DNA of 58,626 nucleotides from Chloroflexota bacterium (GCA_016223085.1 JACRPS010000014.1:14643-73268); one strand, 5' to 3'; counted from the stretch's first letter, positions 17,390 to 26,533 are shown. Notes: generated by a model from the letters alone, not told the origin. Translations and numbers: made by a program.

Positions 17390-17419
17390 GTAGGGGCAGC
17401 TTTGCATAGCTGCCCCTGC
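17390..17419. repeat. Palindromic repeat after the GTPase gene
   Basis: Arms GTAGGGGCAGCT and AGCTGCCCCTGC around TTGCAT; one mismatch in the outer arm. Member of the GTAGGG family. Confidence 0.75.
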
Positions 17420-17446
17420 CCATCAATTTAAGGTTTCAGTTCGCCC

Positions 17447-17469
17447 GCCCTGGGTTCAAAACCCAGGGC
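17447..17469. repeat. Inverted repeat GCCCTGGGTT / AACCCAGGGC
   Basis: A 10-bp perfect inverted repeat with a 3-nt centre. It belongs to a different sequence type from the GTAGGG palindromes and starts a cluster of hairpins upstream of the argG leader. Confidence 0.75.
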
Positions 17470-17525
17470 TAACCAAAAACCAAGCCTACTGAAGGGGCTA
17501 GGAAGGATAATACAGGTGTCTTAAT

Positions 17526-17592
17526 AGCCCATTTAGTGGGCTTAAAGCAGCCTGAACGCTGGCAATTCAGCCAGATGGCTTTAGCCTCTGGC
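17526..17592. repeat. Hairpin cluster upstream of the argG leader
   Basis: AGCCCA-TTTAG-TGGGCT (17526-17542) and GCCAGA..GGC-TTTA-GCC..TCTGGC with one bulge (17570-17592). No gene is apparent in the 364 nt between 17376 and the leader peptide; the rest of the interval shows nothing else I can name. Confidence 0.55.
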
Positions 17593-17703
17593 GGTGCAAC
17601 CAGCAGTTTAACTTGATACCTATGGGGGCCCTGGGTGACCGCCCCTCCTGAAATCTGACCACTTTCCACTCGGAACTCGGAACTTTGCACTTGCCCCAAT
17701 TCC

Positions 17704-17731
17704 TTGACATCCCGTAATCTCGCGTTATGCT
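17704..17731 (+). promoter_or_regulatory. Promoter of the argG leader
   Basis: TTGACA (17704-17709), 16-nt spacer, TATGCT (17726-17731). The first good purine start, A17740, is the A of the leader-peptide ATG, so the leader peptide may be translated leaderless. Confidence 0.7.
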
Positions 17732-17739
17732 TATCGCCC

Positions 17740-17832
17740 ATGTCTGCGAAGCTGAACTGTCTCACCCGCCGTATCCGTCGTCGCTGGACTGATCTCAAGT
17801 CCGGCGGTTTGAGCGTGCCCGCGCGCGGGTAG
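17740..17832 (+). CDS. Arginine-rich leader peptide of argGH
   Basis: A 30-codon ORF between a promoter and the argG terminator. Its middle reads RRIRRR: five arginine codons (CGC CGT, CGT CGT CGC) within six codons at 17767-17784, plus a later Arg. It ends with TAG at 17830. Immediately 3' of the Arg run begins the first pairing segment of the attenuator. A short ORF rich in codons for the pathway product, a mutually exclusive hairpin set and a biosynthetic gene downstream are the hallmarks of ribosome-mediated attenuation. When arginyl-tRNA is short, the ribosome should stall on the run and allow argG transcription. No Shine-Dalgarno is seen. The peptide itself probably has no function. Confidence 0.8.
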   Translation: MSAKLNCLTRRIRRRWTDLKSGGLSVPARG

Positions 17833-17883
17833 AGCAAACGATAAGGGAATTCAACCCCGGACTGAAGGCAGTTCGGGGTTTTT
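17786..17883 (+). promoter_or_regulatory. Transcription attenuator of argGH (1:2, 2:3, 3:4 pairings)
   Basis: Segment 1-2 hairpin: GGACT-GATCTCA-AGTCC (17786-17802). Antiterminator: AGTCCGG-c-GGTT (17798-17809) with AACCCCGGACT (17853-17863), 11 bp with one bulged C. Terminator: AACCCCGGACTG (17853-17864), loop AAGG, CAGTTCGGGGTT (17869-17880), then a T-run. Segment 2 is shared by the first two structures and segment 3 by the last two, so they exclude each other. A ribosome stalled on the Arg codons covers segment 1 and favours the antiterminator; a ribosome that passes to the stop codon leaves 1-2 to form and the terminator wins. An extra hairpin, GTTTG/CAAAC, spans 17807-17839. Confidence 0.8.
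17853..17883 (+). terminator. Intrinsic terminator in the argG leader
   Basis: 12-bp stem with AAGG loop followed by TTTTT, ending 25 nt before the argG ATG. Serves as the regulated stop of the attenuator. Confidence 0.9.
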
Positions 17884-17907
17884 CGTTTCATGAGGGAGGC
17901 GTCATCC

Positions 17908-19170
<1,263 letters not shown>

Positions 19171-19182
19171 ACATTATCAACC

Positions 19183-19210
19183 GTAGGGACACGATATATC
19201 GTGTCCCTAC
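19183..19210. repeat. Perfect 28-nt palindrome between argG and argH
   Basis: Arm GTAGGGACACGATA followed directly by its reverse complement. The identical sequence recurs at 24531-24558. No T-run, and it lies within a likely operon. Confidence 0.9.
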
Positions 19211-19236
19211 AGAACGGCGGTTAGAAAGGTGTCCCT

Positions 19237-20607
19237 ATGACGCTGTGGGGTGGGCGGTTTTCCGAGCCAACCGACGAACAGTTGCGCGCGCTCAATGACA
19301 GCATCGGCTTTGACCGGCGCATGTACCGGCAGGACATCGCCGGCAGCATCGCCTATGCGCGGGCGATTGCGCTGGCAGGCGTGCTTACGCCGGACGAGGC
19401 GGACACCATCATCGCGGGTTTGCGCCAGGTGCTGGCCGAATTTGAGGCCGGGGCGTTTGAACTGAAGCCGGGAGATGAAGACATTCACACGGCAGTCGAA
19501 CGCCGCCTGACGGAACTGGTCGGCGCGGTCGGGGGCAAGCTGCACACCGGACGCAGCCGGAATGACCAGGTAGGGACCGATTTCCGCCTATGGGTGCTGG
19601 ACGCCATCAGTGTGGTGGACCGGCTGCTGAACGACCTGCAAGGCGCGCTGTTGGGGCAGGCGGAGCAGCATATCGAAACGTTGATGCCCGGTTATACCCA
19701 CCTGCAACCGGCGCAGCCGATCACTGCCGCCCACTGGTTAATGAGCTTTTTCTGGATGCTGGCGCGTGACCGGGAACGGCTGGCGGATGTGCGCCGCCGT
19801 ACATCGGTCTCTCCATTGGGGTCGGGCGCGCTGGCGGGCACGCCCTTCCCGATAGACCGCGACGCGCTGGCCGAGGCACTGGGTTTCCATTCGTGTAGTC
19901 AGAACAGCCTCGATGCCGTGAGCGACCGGGATTTCGCCGCCGAGTTTCTGTTCGCGCTGGCGCTGCTAGGCACACACCTCAGCCGGTTAGCCGAAGATAT
20001 CATCCTCTACAGCAACCCACGCCTGGGTTTCATTACCCTTGACGACCGCTACAGCACCGGCTCCAGCCTGATGCCGCAGAAGCGCAACCCTGACCCGGCG
20101 GAGCTGGCGCGCGGCAAGGCCGGGCGGTTGATCGGCAATCTGACGGGATTGCTGGTAACGCTGAAAGGGCTGCCGAGCACTTACAACAAGGACTTGCAGG
20201 AAGACAAGGAAGCGGTCTTTGACTCGTTTGACACGATGACAACCCTGCTGCCTGTTATCACCGCCGTCGTTCATACCTTGAGTCTAAACCCAAACGCCAT
20301 GCGCGCTGCGCTCACCGAGGATATGCTGGCAACCGACCTGGCCGATTATCTGGTGAAAAAAGGGCTGCCATTCCGGCAGGCGCACCATGTAGTAGGCCAG
20401 GCCGTGAGCGAGGCCGCGCGCCAAAACGTGCCGCTGTCCCGGTTGTCGTTGGAAGTTCTGCACGGTCTTTCGCCGCTGTTTGAGGTGGAGGTAACAGAGG
20501 TGTTTGACTTCGCCGCTTCTGTTGCCCGCCGCGCCGCGCCGGGCGGGACTGCGCCGGCGGCTGTCCGGCAGCAGATTGAGGCAGCAAAACAGATGCTTGG
20601 GGTGTAG
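19237..20607 (+). CDS. argH: Argininosuccinate lyase
   Basis: A 456-residue fumarase/aspartase-superfamily enzyme that splits argininosuccinate into arginine and fumarate. Landmarks: LWGGRFSEPTDEQL at the start, EDIHTAVERRLTE, the HTGRSRNDQVGTDFRLW region, GYTHLQPAQPITAAHW and the signature GSSLMPQKRNPDPAELARGK. Length is standard. GAAAGGTG precedes the ATG. It completes arginine synthesis from citrulline together with argG and is most likely cotranscribed with it under the same leader. Confidence 0.95.
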   Translation: MTLWGGRFSEPTDEQLRALNDSIGFDRRMYRQDIAGSIAYARAIALAGVLTPDEADTIIAGLRQVLAEFEAGAFELKPGDEDIHTAVERRLTELVGAVGGKLHTGRSRNDQVGTDFRLWVLDAISVVDRLLNDLQGALLGQAEQHIETLMPGYTHLQPAQPITAAHWLMSFFWMLARDRERLADVRRRTSVSPLGSGALAGTPFPIDRDALAEALGFHSCSQNSLDAVSDRDFAAEFLFALALLGTHLSRLAEDIILYSNPRLGFITLDDRYSTGSSLMPQKRNPDPAELARGKAGRLIGNLTGLLVTLKGLPSTYNKDLQEDKEAVFDSFDTMTTLLPVITAVVHTLSLNPNAMRAALTEDMLATDLADYLVKKGLPFRQAHHVVGQAVSEAARQNVPLSRLSLEVLHGLSPLFEVEVTEVFDFAASVARRAAPGGTAPAAVRQQIEAAKQMLGV

Positions 20608-20628
20608 GAATACGATGTGGGACACAAC

Positions 20629-20655
20629 GTAGGGACACGAACTATCGTGTCCTCC
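20629..20655. repeat. Imperfect palindrome after argH
   Basis: GTAGGGACACGA, four-base centre, TCGTGTCC then a degenerate end. Decayed member of the GTAGGG family. Confidence 0.65.
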
Positions 20656-20731
20656 TTGTATACCTCGCACAACGGCTTCCTGTTAAGGTAAACGAACTTT
20701 GCCTATATTAATCACTTTTTTCACCAACTTA

Positions 20732-20760
20732 TTGACAATGTTCGTGAAGAACGTTACGCT
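20732..20760 (+). promoter_or_regulatory. Promoter of the ilv-leu cluster
   Basis: TTGACA (20732-20737), 17-nt spacer, TACGCT (20755-20760). It drives the leader peptide at 20789, giving a short 5' untranslated segment of about 20 nt. Confidence 0.65.
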
Positions 20761-20788
20761 ATGTAACAGTTCATTGATACATGGAAAT

Positions 20789-20875
20789 ATGACCGTGTTC
20801 ACGCGCAGCATCAGCAACGGCCTCATCCTTATTAGCATCGTTATCGTACTCGTCCTTATTAGCGGCGGGTTATAA
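20789..20875 (+). CDS. Branched-chain amino acid leader peptide (ilv-leu)
   Basis: A 28-codon ORF just before the ilvE terminator. Residues 12-24 read LILISIVIVLVLI: twelve of thirteen residues are Ile, Val or Leu. It ends with TAA at 20873-20875, one base before the antiterminator strand. The composition parallels the leaders of enterobacterial ilv operons although the sequence is different. A ribosome slowed by lack of any of the three charged tRNAs should stall inside the run; a ribosome reaching the stop codon would cover the antiterminator strand. A short overlapping ORF (ATGGAAATATGA, three codons) ends at its start codon. The ribosome site is weak (GGAAA). Confidence 0.82.
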   Translation: MTVFTRSISNGLILISIVIVLVLISGGL

Positions 20876-20876
20876 C

Positions 20877-20952
20877 GGCTTGGGTGGTGGTTGATACCAG
20901 CGTAGACGGTGTGTAAACAGCAAAAGCCCCCAAGCCGGGGGCTTTTTATTTT
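20877..20952 (+). promoter_or_regulatory. Transcription attenuator of the ilv-leu cluster
   Basis: Antiterminator strand GGCTTGGG (20877-20884) is perfectly complementary to CCCAAGCC (20929-20936), which contains the 5' strand and loop of the terminator AAAAGCCCCC / GGGGGCTTTT. The two structures cannot coexist. The antiterminator strand begins directly after the leader stop codon, so a terminating ribosome hides it and lets the terminator form, while a ribosome stalled upstream leaves it free. A small hairpin TGGT-TGAT-ACCA (20888-20899) sits between. Confidence 0.78.
20922..20952 (+). terminator. Intrinsic terminator in the ilv-leu leader
   Basis: 10-bp stem AAAAGCCCCC / GGGGGCTTTT with a 5-nt loop, followed by TTTTTATTTT. 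Confidence 0.92.
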
Positions 20953-20972
20953 CACAGAGGAGAGCAAAGCCC

Positions 20973-21176
20973 ATGTTCCCGCAGATGATGACGCAGCAGC
21001 AAACCGAACGCCGTGACGATTACCCGACCAGCCCCTGGACGGAGACGTTCCAGTCCTGTCTGGCGGATTCCGCCACCCCTGCCAGCTACCCAGCCATGCA
21101 GCCGGCTGCGGCTGACAACGATACCCAGTCACCGACGCACGACGCGCTTTCCGCCATTTACAACCAGGGCTATTAG
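20973..21176 (+). CDS. Small hypothetical protein between attenuator and ilvE
   Basis: A 67-residue ORF with a good ribosome site (GAGGAGAG, 9 nt before the ATG). The product is hydrophilic, rich in Gln, Thr, Pro, Asp and Ala (MFPQMMTQQQTERRDDYPTS at the start), with no membrane segment, cysteine pair or recognisable motif; it looks disordered. It lies after the leader terminator and 38 nt before ilvE, so it would be the first gene expressed when the attenuator is open. It might be a real small protein or a chance frame; the ribosome site and position favour the first. Confidence 0.45.
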   Translation: MFPQMMTQQQTERRDDYPTSPWTETFQSCLADSATPASYPAMQPAAADNDTQSPTHDALSAIYNQGY

Positions 21177-21214
21177 GAAAGCGCGTTCTGTTTATCAAGG
21201 GGAGAGGAGACACC

Positions 21215-22153
21215 ATGCCCGCTGAATGGATCTGGAGGAACGGCAACTTTGTCAAATGGGAGGATGCGACCGTCCACGTTACGGCCCACGCGCTGCATTA
21301 CGGGTCGAGCGTGTTTGAGGGGATACGCGCCTACGCCACGCCGGAAGGGCCAGCCGTATTCCGCCTGCAACCGCACACCAGGCGGCTGTTCAACTCGGCC
21401 AAGATTGCGCGCATTGAGATGCCGTTTTCCGAGGATGAAGTGAATGCCGCCATTCTCGAAACCATCCGACGCAACGGTCACGAGTCCTGCTACGTGCGTC
21501 CGCTGGTATTTCGGGGCGCGGGCAGGCTGGGGGTTGAGGGACGTAAAAACCCAACAGAAACGATCATCCTGACAATGGAGTGGGGGCGCTACCTGGGCAA
21601 CGAGGCGATTGAACAGGGCGTGGACGTGCAGGTGAGTTCGTGGCGGCGCATCGCGCCGGACACGTTCGCTTCGATGTCAAAGATCGGCGGGCAGTACGTC
21701 AACAGCCAGTTTGTGACGATGGAGGCCACCGACAACGGCTTTACCGAGGGCATCGCGCTCGATTTTAACGGCTATGTCAGCGAAGGCGCGGGCGAAAATA
21801 TTTTTGTGATTGTGGATGGCGTAGTGTATACGCCCGGCGCGTGGTCATCCATCCTGCTTGGCATCACCCGTGACACGGTGCTGACGCTGCTGAATGACCT
21901 GGGCTACGAAGTGCGCTACGAGCCGATTGCCCGTGACATGCTGTACGTCGCCGACGAGATGTTTTTTACCGGCACTGCGGCGGAAGTGACGCCGATTCGC
22001 TCGGTGGACCGCATCACCGTCGGCGCGGGCAAACCGGGGCCGATCACCCGGGCGGTACAGGAAGAATTTTTTGCGATAACTTCCGGTCAGAAACCGGACC
22101 GTCACGGCTGGCTAACCTACGTGCGCCAGTCCGAACCGGCAGCGGGAGATTAG
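21215..22153 (+). CDS. ilvE: Branched-chain amino acid aminotransferase
   Basis: A 312-residue fold-type IV PLP enzyme that catalyses the last transamination of Ile, Val and Leu synthesis. Features: HALHYGSSVFEGIRAY, YVRPLVFRGAGRLGV, the Schiff-base lysine at about residue 156 in ASMSKIGGQYVNSQF, and EGAGENIFVI. AGGGGAGAGGAG lies before the ATG. It begins the long co-directional run ilvE-ilvB-ilvN-ilvC-leuA-leuCD-cimA-leuB. D-amino acid and 4-amino-4-deoxychorismate enzymes share the fold, but the context supports IlvE. Confidence 0.93.
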   Translation: MPAEWIWRNGNFVKWEDATVHVTAHALHYGSSVFEGIRAYATPEGPAVFRLQPHTRRLFNSAKIARIEMPFSEDEVNAAILETIRRNGHESCYVRPLVFRGAGRLGVEGRKNPTETIILTMEWGRYLGNEAIEQGVDVQVSSWRRIAPDTFASMSKIGGQYVNSQFVTMEATDNGFTEGIALDFNGYVSEGAGENIFVIVDGVVYTPGAWSSILLGITRDTVLTLLNDLGYEVRYEPIARDMLYVADEMFFTGTAAEVTPIRSVDRITVGAGKPGPITRAVQEEFFAITSGQKPDRHGWLTYVRQSEPAAGD

Positions 22154-22222
22154 CTAATGGCGATTGGTGGTTGGCATTTGGAAAAAGCGAGCAGCTAATT
22201 GCCAGAAGCCAACAGCCAATAG
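22153..22222. repeat. Imperfect inverted repeat between ilvE and ilvB
   Basis: The left part contains GGTGGTTGGCATTTGG and the right part CCAGAAGCCAACAGCC; together they can fold into a long imperfect hairpin. Similar in type to the element at 7318-7381. Confidence 0.5.
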
Positions 22223-22258
22223 CAGCATGTGGGGAAAACGAGGGGAGCAGAGAAAACG

Positions 22259-23956
22259 ATGATTTTAACCGGCGCTGAAATTGTGATGGAGTGTCTCATC
22301 CGCGAGGGTGTGGAAGTCATGTTTGGTTATCCCGGTGGCGCAATCCTGCCGACCTACGATGCCATGACCAAATACCCGCAGCTTCGGCACGTCCTCGTCC
22401 GGCACGAACAGGGTGCAGCGCACATGGCCGATGGCTATGCGCGGGCGACGGGTCGGGTTGGTGTGGCGATTGCCACCAGCGGCCCCGGCGCGACCAATCT
22501 GGTTACGGGCATCGGCACGGCGATGATGGACTCGTCCCCGATTGTGTGCATCACCGGCCAGGTGCCACGCGGCACGATTGGCTCCGATGCGTTCCAGGAG
22601 ATTGACATCACCGGCATTACGCTGCCGATCACCAAACATAATTATCTGGTGAACGACGTGCGCGAGCTGGCCTACACCATCCGCGAGGCGTTTCACATCG
22701 CCCGGACTGGCCGCCCTGGCCCGGTGCTAATTGACATTCCGAAGGATGTGCAGAACGAAAAGACCGAGTTTATCTATCCCGAAGGCCCGATTCGCCTGCC
22801 CGGCTACCGCCCACCCAGCAGCGCCAGTGAGGAGCAGCTTGCCGACGCGCTGGAACTCATCAGGCAGGCGAAGAAGCCGGTTATCCTGGCTGGGCACGGC
22901 ATCCTGATGTCCGGCGCAGTGAACGAACTGCGCGAACTGGCGGAACGGGCGCAAATCCCGGTCACGCTGACGCTGCTCGGCAAAGGGGCAATCGCGGAGC
23001 AGCATCCGCTGTGTGTGGGCATGATGGGGATGCACGGCGCGGCAGCCTGTAATTATGCCATTCAGGAAGCGGATTTGCTGATCGCGCTGGGAATGCGCTT
23101 TGACGACCGCGTGACTGGCAACCTCAAAACCTATTCGCCCAACTCGCGCAAAATCCACGTGGACATTGACCCGTCAGAAATCAATAAAAATGTGAAGGTG
23201 GATGTCGGCATTGCGGGCGACGTGCGCACTGTCCTGTCACAACTGCTGCCACACGTGCCCTCGAAGCAGCACATCGAATGGATCAACCGTATCCGTGACT
23301 GGCAGGAAGACGGTGACGAGCGCGACATCGTGCACCACGACAGCGGCGATAAACTGTATGGAGCGCAGGTGATTAACGATCTGTGGCATTACACCGGCGG
23401 CGACGCGCTGACCGTCACCGATGTTGGTCAGCACCAGATGCTCGAAGCGCAGTATTACCCGCACCAGCGCCCGCATACCCTGCTGACCAGCGGCGGCCTG
23501 GGCACGATGGGTTTCGGGCTGCCGGCGGCGATTGGCGCCAAGCTGGGCAGGCCGGAAGAAGAAGTTTGGGCAGTTGTGGGGGATGGCGGCTTCCAGATGA
23601 CACTGTGTGAACTGGCGACAGCGATGCAGGAAAACGTGAAAGTGAACATCGCCATCCTGAACAACGCTTTCCTGGGCATGGTGCGTCAGTGGCAGGAATT
23701 CTTCTACGAGGAGCGTTACCACGCCACGCCGATGTACAGCCCGGACTTCGTGAAGCTGGCGGAAGCCTATGGTATCCCGGCCATGCGTGTTACCAGCCGT
23801 GACCAGATCGAGGAGTCGGTGCGGTTCGCGCGCAGCCACGACACAACGGTGCTGATCGAATACGCCATCGAGAAGGAAGAAATTGTGTACCCAATGGTTC
23901 CGGCAGGGGCCGACCTGCATAACATGCTCCGCCGTCCGAAACCAGGAGAGAAATAA
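22259..23956 (+). CDS. ilvB: Acetolactate synthase, catalytic subunit
   Basis: A 565-residue thiamine-diphosphate enzyme making 2-acetolactate or 2-aceto-2-hydroxybutyrate. The ATG at 22259 follows GAGGGGAGC and yields MILTGAEIVMECLIREGVEV; an in-frame start ten codons earlier lacks support. Glu50 in VRHEQGAAHMADGYARATG activates the cofactor. The FAD-linked middle part contains ALGMRFDDRVTG, and the TPP/Mg motif GDGGFQMTLCELATAMQE ends in NN near residue 441-469. It pairs with ilvN, which starts 2 nt after the stop. Confidence 0.95.
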   Translation: MILTGAEIVMECLIREGVEVMFGYPGGAILPTYDAMTKYPQLRHVLVRHEQGAAHMADGYARATGRVGVAIATSGPGATNLVTGIGTAMMDSSPIVCITGQVPRGTIGSDAFQEIDITGITLPITKHNYLVNDVRELAYTIREAFHIARTGRPGPVLIDIPKDVQNEKTEFIYPEGPIRLPGYRPPSSASEEQLADALELIRQAKKPVILAGHGILMSGAVNELRELAERAQIPVTLTLLGKGAIAEQHPLCVGMMGMHGAAACNYAIQEADLLIALGMRFDDRVTGNLKTYSPNSRKIHVDIDPSEINKNVKVDVGIAGDVRTVLSQLLPHVPSKQHIEWINRIRDWQEDGDERDIVHHDSGDKLYGAQVINDLWHYTGGDALTVTDVGQHQMLEAQYYPHQRPHTLLTSGGLGTMGFGLPAAIGAKLGRPEEEVWAVVGDGGFQMTLCELATAMQENVKVNIAILNNAFLGMVRQWQEFFYEERYHATPMYSPDFVKLAEAYGIPAMRVTSRDQIEESVRFARSHDTTVLIEYAIEKEEIVYPMVPAGADLHNMLRRPKPGEK

Positions 23957-23958
23957 CC

Positions 23959-24525
23959 ATGAGTGAGAGCCAGAAACAAACGGTCGTCGCCCTGGTGGAG
24001 AACAAACCGGGCGTGCTGAACCGGGTCGCCAGCCTGTTCCGGCGGCGTAACTTTAACGTGGACAGCCTGACCGTTGGCCGGACGCACAAGCCGCATCTAT
24101 CCCGGATGACGATTGTGGTAGATGCCGCGCGCACCGATGGCCGCCGCATCGCTGCCAACCTGTTTAAGCTGGTCAACGTGATTGACGTAAAACTGGTGTC
24201 GGAAGAACCTTACGTCAGCCGTGACCTGGCACTGATTAAGGTGCGGACGGACGACGCCGACTCACGCAATGCTGTGACGCTGATCTGTGACCGCTACCCG
24301 GCGCGCATCGTGGACATGGGTGTGAAGGTGGCGATTGTGGAGATCACGGCGCAGGAAGACATCGTGGAATCGCTCATCCGCGAACTGGAACCCATCGGCA
24401 TTGTTGAGATGGTGCGTACCGGCGTAGTGGCGATGGGGCGCGGCGTGCGTATCCTCGATACTGATTACGAGCCGCCGCTGAAAGTAGCGGAAACCAACGG
24501 CAACTATCAGGTCTACGGGGTGTAA
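23959..24525 (+). CDS. ilvN: Acetolactate synthase, regulatory subunit
   Basis: A 188-residue subunit with an N-terminal ACT domain (VVALVENKPGVLNRVASLFR, RRRNFNVDSLTVG) and the C-terminal ALS_ss_C half. It activates IlvB and transmits feedback inhibition, usually by valine. Its length corresponds to the IlvH/IlvN type of about 160-190 residues. It directly follows ilvB with a ribosome site (AGGAGAG) inside the ilvB end, consistent with coupled synthesis. Confidence 0.94.
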   Translation: MSESQKQTVVALVENKPGVLNRVASLFRRRNFNVDSLTVGRTHKPHLSRMTIVVDAARTDGRRIAANLFKLVNVIDVKLVSEEPYVSRDLALIKVRTDDADSRNAVTLICDRYPARIVDMGVKVAIVEITAQEDIVESLIRELEPIGIVEMVRTGVVAMGRGVRILDTDYEPPLKVAETNGNYQVYGV

Positions 24526-24530
24526 TTGTG

Positions 24531-24558
24531 GTAGGGACACGATATATCGTGTCCCTAC
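24531..24558. repeat. Perfect 28-nt palindrome between ilvN and ilvC
   Basis: Same sequence as at 19183-19210 (arm GTAGGGACACGATA). It lies inside the ilv-leu run and lacks a T-run. Confidence 0.9.
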
Positions 24559-24624
24559 GGAAGTGTTCTGGATAAAGTCAGGCGGTATGCAGCCGCCGCT
24601 AGGGAGCAACAGGAAGGTTTTTGA

Positions 24625-25635
24625 ATGGCAACCATGTATTACGACAATGACGCGGATTTATCGCTGCTGCAGGGCAAGACGATTGCGGTCATCGGCTACG
24701 GCAGCCAGGGACATGCCCACGCGCTGAACGCGAAGGACAGCGGGCTGGAGGTGGTTGTCGGCCTGCACGCCGGCAGCACCAGCGCGGTGAAGGCCGAGGC
24801 CGACGGGTTGAAGGTGCTGTCGGTCGAAGACGCGACGAAAGCCGCCGACGTGGTGATGGTGCTTATCCCCGATACCAAGCAGGCCGAGGTGTACGAGAAG
24901 TCCATCGGGCCGAACCTGAAGCCGGGCAGCATGTTAATGTTCGCGCACGGCTTTAACATCCACTTTGGCACGATCAAACCGCCGGCTAACGTGGACGTGG
25001 CGATGATCGCGCCGAAAGCACCGGGCCACCGCGTCCGTGAAGTGTTTAAGGACGGCGGCGGCACACCCGGCCTGCTGGCAGTACATCAGGACGCCAGCGG
25101 CTGCGCCAAGCAGTTGGCGTTGGCCTACGGCAAAGCGATTGGCTGCACCCGCGCCGGCGTGATTGAGACGACGTTTAAGGAAGAAACGGAAACCGACCTG
25201 TTTGGTGAGCAGACCATCCTGTGCGGCGGTGTGACGGCGCTGATTCGCGCAGCGTTTGAAACCCTGGTGAAGGCCGGTTACCAGCCGGAAGTCGCCTACT
25301 TCGAGTGTATGCACGAACTGAAGCTGATCGTTGACCTGCTGTACCAGGGTGGCCTGAGTTACATGTGGTACAGCGTAAGCGACACGGCGGAATACGGCGG
25401 CTACGTCGTGGGCGATCAGGTCGAAGGCATGGTGAAGGAAGAATTCGACGGCGTGCTGCACCGGATTCAGGACGGCAGCTTTGCCAAAACCTGGATTCAG
25501 GAAAACAAGGATGGCCGCCCGAACTTCCTGCCGCGCCGCCACCAGGAACACGATCTGCTGATCGAAAAAGTGGGCGCGGAACTGCGTGACATGATGCCGT
25601 TCCTGAACGCCAAGCGCATCAAGCAGGCGGACTAA
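24625..25635 (+). CDS. ilvC: Ketol-acid reductoisomerase, class I
   Basis: A 336-residue enzyme converting acetolactate to dihydroxyisovalerate with a reduced nicotinamide cofactor and Mg. Landmarks: [20 protein letters not shown] (Rossmann), [34 protein letters not shown] (metal ligands) and [20 protein letters not shown]. In the cofactor-selecting loop the usual GLRPGS is GLHAGS: His replaces the Arg that often contacts the NADPH phosphate, so cofactor preference may differ. AGGAAGG precedes the ATG. Confidence 0.95.
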   Translation: MATMYYDNDADLSLLQGKTIAVIGYGSQGHAHALNAKDSGLEVVVGLHAGSTSAVKAEADGLKVLSVEDATKAADVVMVLIPDTKQAEVYEKSIGPNLKPGSMLMFAHGFNIHFGTIKPPANVDVAMIAPKAPGHRVREVFKDGGGTPGLLAVHQDASGCAKQLALAYGKAIGCTRAGVIETTFKEETETDLFGEQTILCGGVTALIRAAFETLVKAGYQPEVAYFECMHELKLIVDLLYQGGLSYMWYSVSDTAEYGGYVVGDQVEGMVKEEFDGVLHRIQDGSFAKTWIQENKDGRPNFLPRRHQEHDLLIEKVGAELRDMMPFLNAKRIKQAD

Positions 25636-25651
25636 TTAGCGAGAACGCGGT

Positions 25652-26509
25652 ATGCACGTGCGTCGCTTCGATGACGTCAGCGAATTTTATCAGCGTGTCG
25701 CGCCGTTCCTGATGGCGCGAGAGGCCGAACATAACCTGATGCTCGGCCTGTGTTCGGTGCTGCGGCAAGGTAACATGTACCAGCATCCACCGTATCTGGC
25801 GCTGGTTGAAGACGCGGGTGAGGTGGTGGCCGTGTCTATGCGGACGCCGCCTTACAACCTTATCCTGTCCGAAATGGCCAATACACGCCCGGTGCAGGTA
25901 ATTGCCGATGATGTGTACCACCTGTACGGTGAGGAGCTACCCGGCGTCAATGGCCCGAAAGCGTGGAGTAAAACCTTTGCCGAGTGCTGGTCATCCCTGA
26001 GCGGCAAGCCACATCGTTTGAAGATGGCACAGCGGATTTACCGGCTGGAATGGGTGCGCCCGGTCAGCGGTGTGTCCGGCGAAATGCGCCGGGCGACGGA
26101 AACCGACCGGGATCTGCTGCTGCGCTGGGAGCTGGCGTTCATGCAGGACGCATTCGGCGAGGCTGACCCGGAACAGGCGGAGCGTCTGGTTGAAACGGCG
26201 CTCTTGGCTGACCCGGCCATGCGCGGGCGCTTCCTGTGGTGGGACAGCGGCCAGCCCGTTTCGCTCGTTGGATACACCGGCCCTACGCCGAACGGGATGC
26301 GCATCGGGCCTGTCTACACACCGCCGGAACTGCGCGGGCGGGGTTATGGCAGCGCGTGTACGGCGGCAGTCAGCCAATGGCTGCTCGATCAGGGTCGTAA
26401 GTTCGTTTTTCTGTATACCGATTTGAGCAACCCCACGTCGAATCACATCTACCAGAACATCGGCTACAAGCCGGTGAGCGACGTGGATATGTATCGGTTT
26501 GGAGAGTAG
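25652..26509 (+). CDS. GNAT-family N-acetyltransferase, two-domain
   Basis: A 285-residue protein with a C-terminal GNAT domain: GPVYTPPELRGRGYGSACTA is the acetyl-CoA pyrophosphate loop, followed by VFLYTDLSNPTSNHIYQNIG, the usual last strand-helix. The N-terminal half is a divergent GNAT-like region (EAEHNLMLGL, PPYLALVEDAGEVVAVSMRT). The acceptor substrate is unknown. It sits between ilvC and leuA (gap of 16 nt after ilvC), so it is probably cotranscribed with the branched-chain genes, though no role in that pathway is established. Its stop codon TAG is part of the palindrome at 26506. Confidence 0.8.
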   Translation: MHVRRFDDVSEFYQRVAPFLMAREAEHNLMLGLCSVLRQGNMYQHPPYLALVEDAGEVVAVSMRTPPYNLILSEMANTRPVQVIADDVYHLYGEELPGVNGPKAWSKTFAECWSSLSGKPHRLKMAQRIYRLEWVRPVSGVSGEMRRATETDRDLLLRWELAFMQDAFGEADPEQAERLVETALLADPAMRGRFLWWDSGQPVSLVGYTGPTPNGMRIGPVYTPPELRGRGYGSACTAAVSQWLLDQGRKFVFLYTDLSNPTSNHIYQNIGYKPVSDVDMYRFGE

Positions 26510-26533
26510 GGACACGATCTATCGTGTCTGTAT
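26506..26533. repeat. Palindromic repeat overlapping the GNAT gene stop
   Basis: GTAGGGACACGAT then ATCGTGTCTGTAT around a 2-nt centre; two mismatches in the outer right arm. The TAG in the left arm is the stop codon of the gene. Confidence 0.8.

Noticed and set aside
16056-17426. 456-codon open frame opposite the COG2403 GTPase
   Set aside because: His/Arg/Val-rich product with no motif; it mirrors the codon bias of the real gene on the other strand.
17600-17885. T-box leader upstream of argG
   Set aside because: No T-box sequence (AGGGTGG.ACCGCG-like) or specifier loop is present; the Arg leader ORF and its pairings explain the region better.
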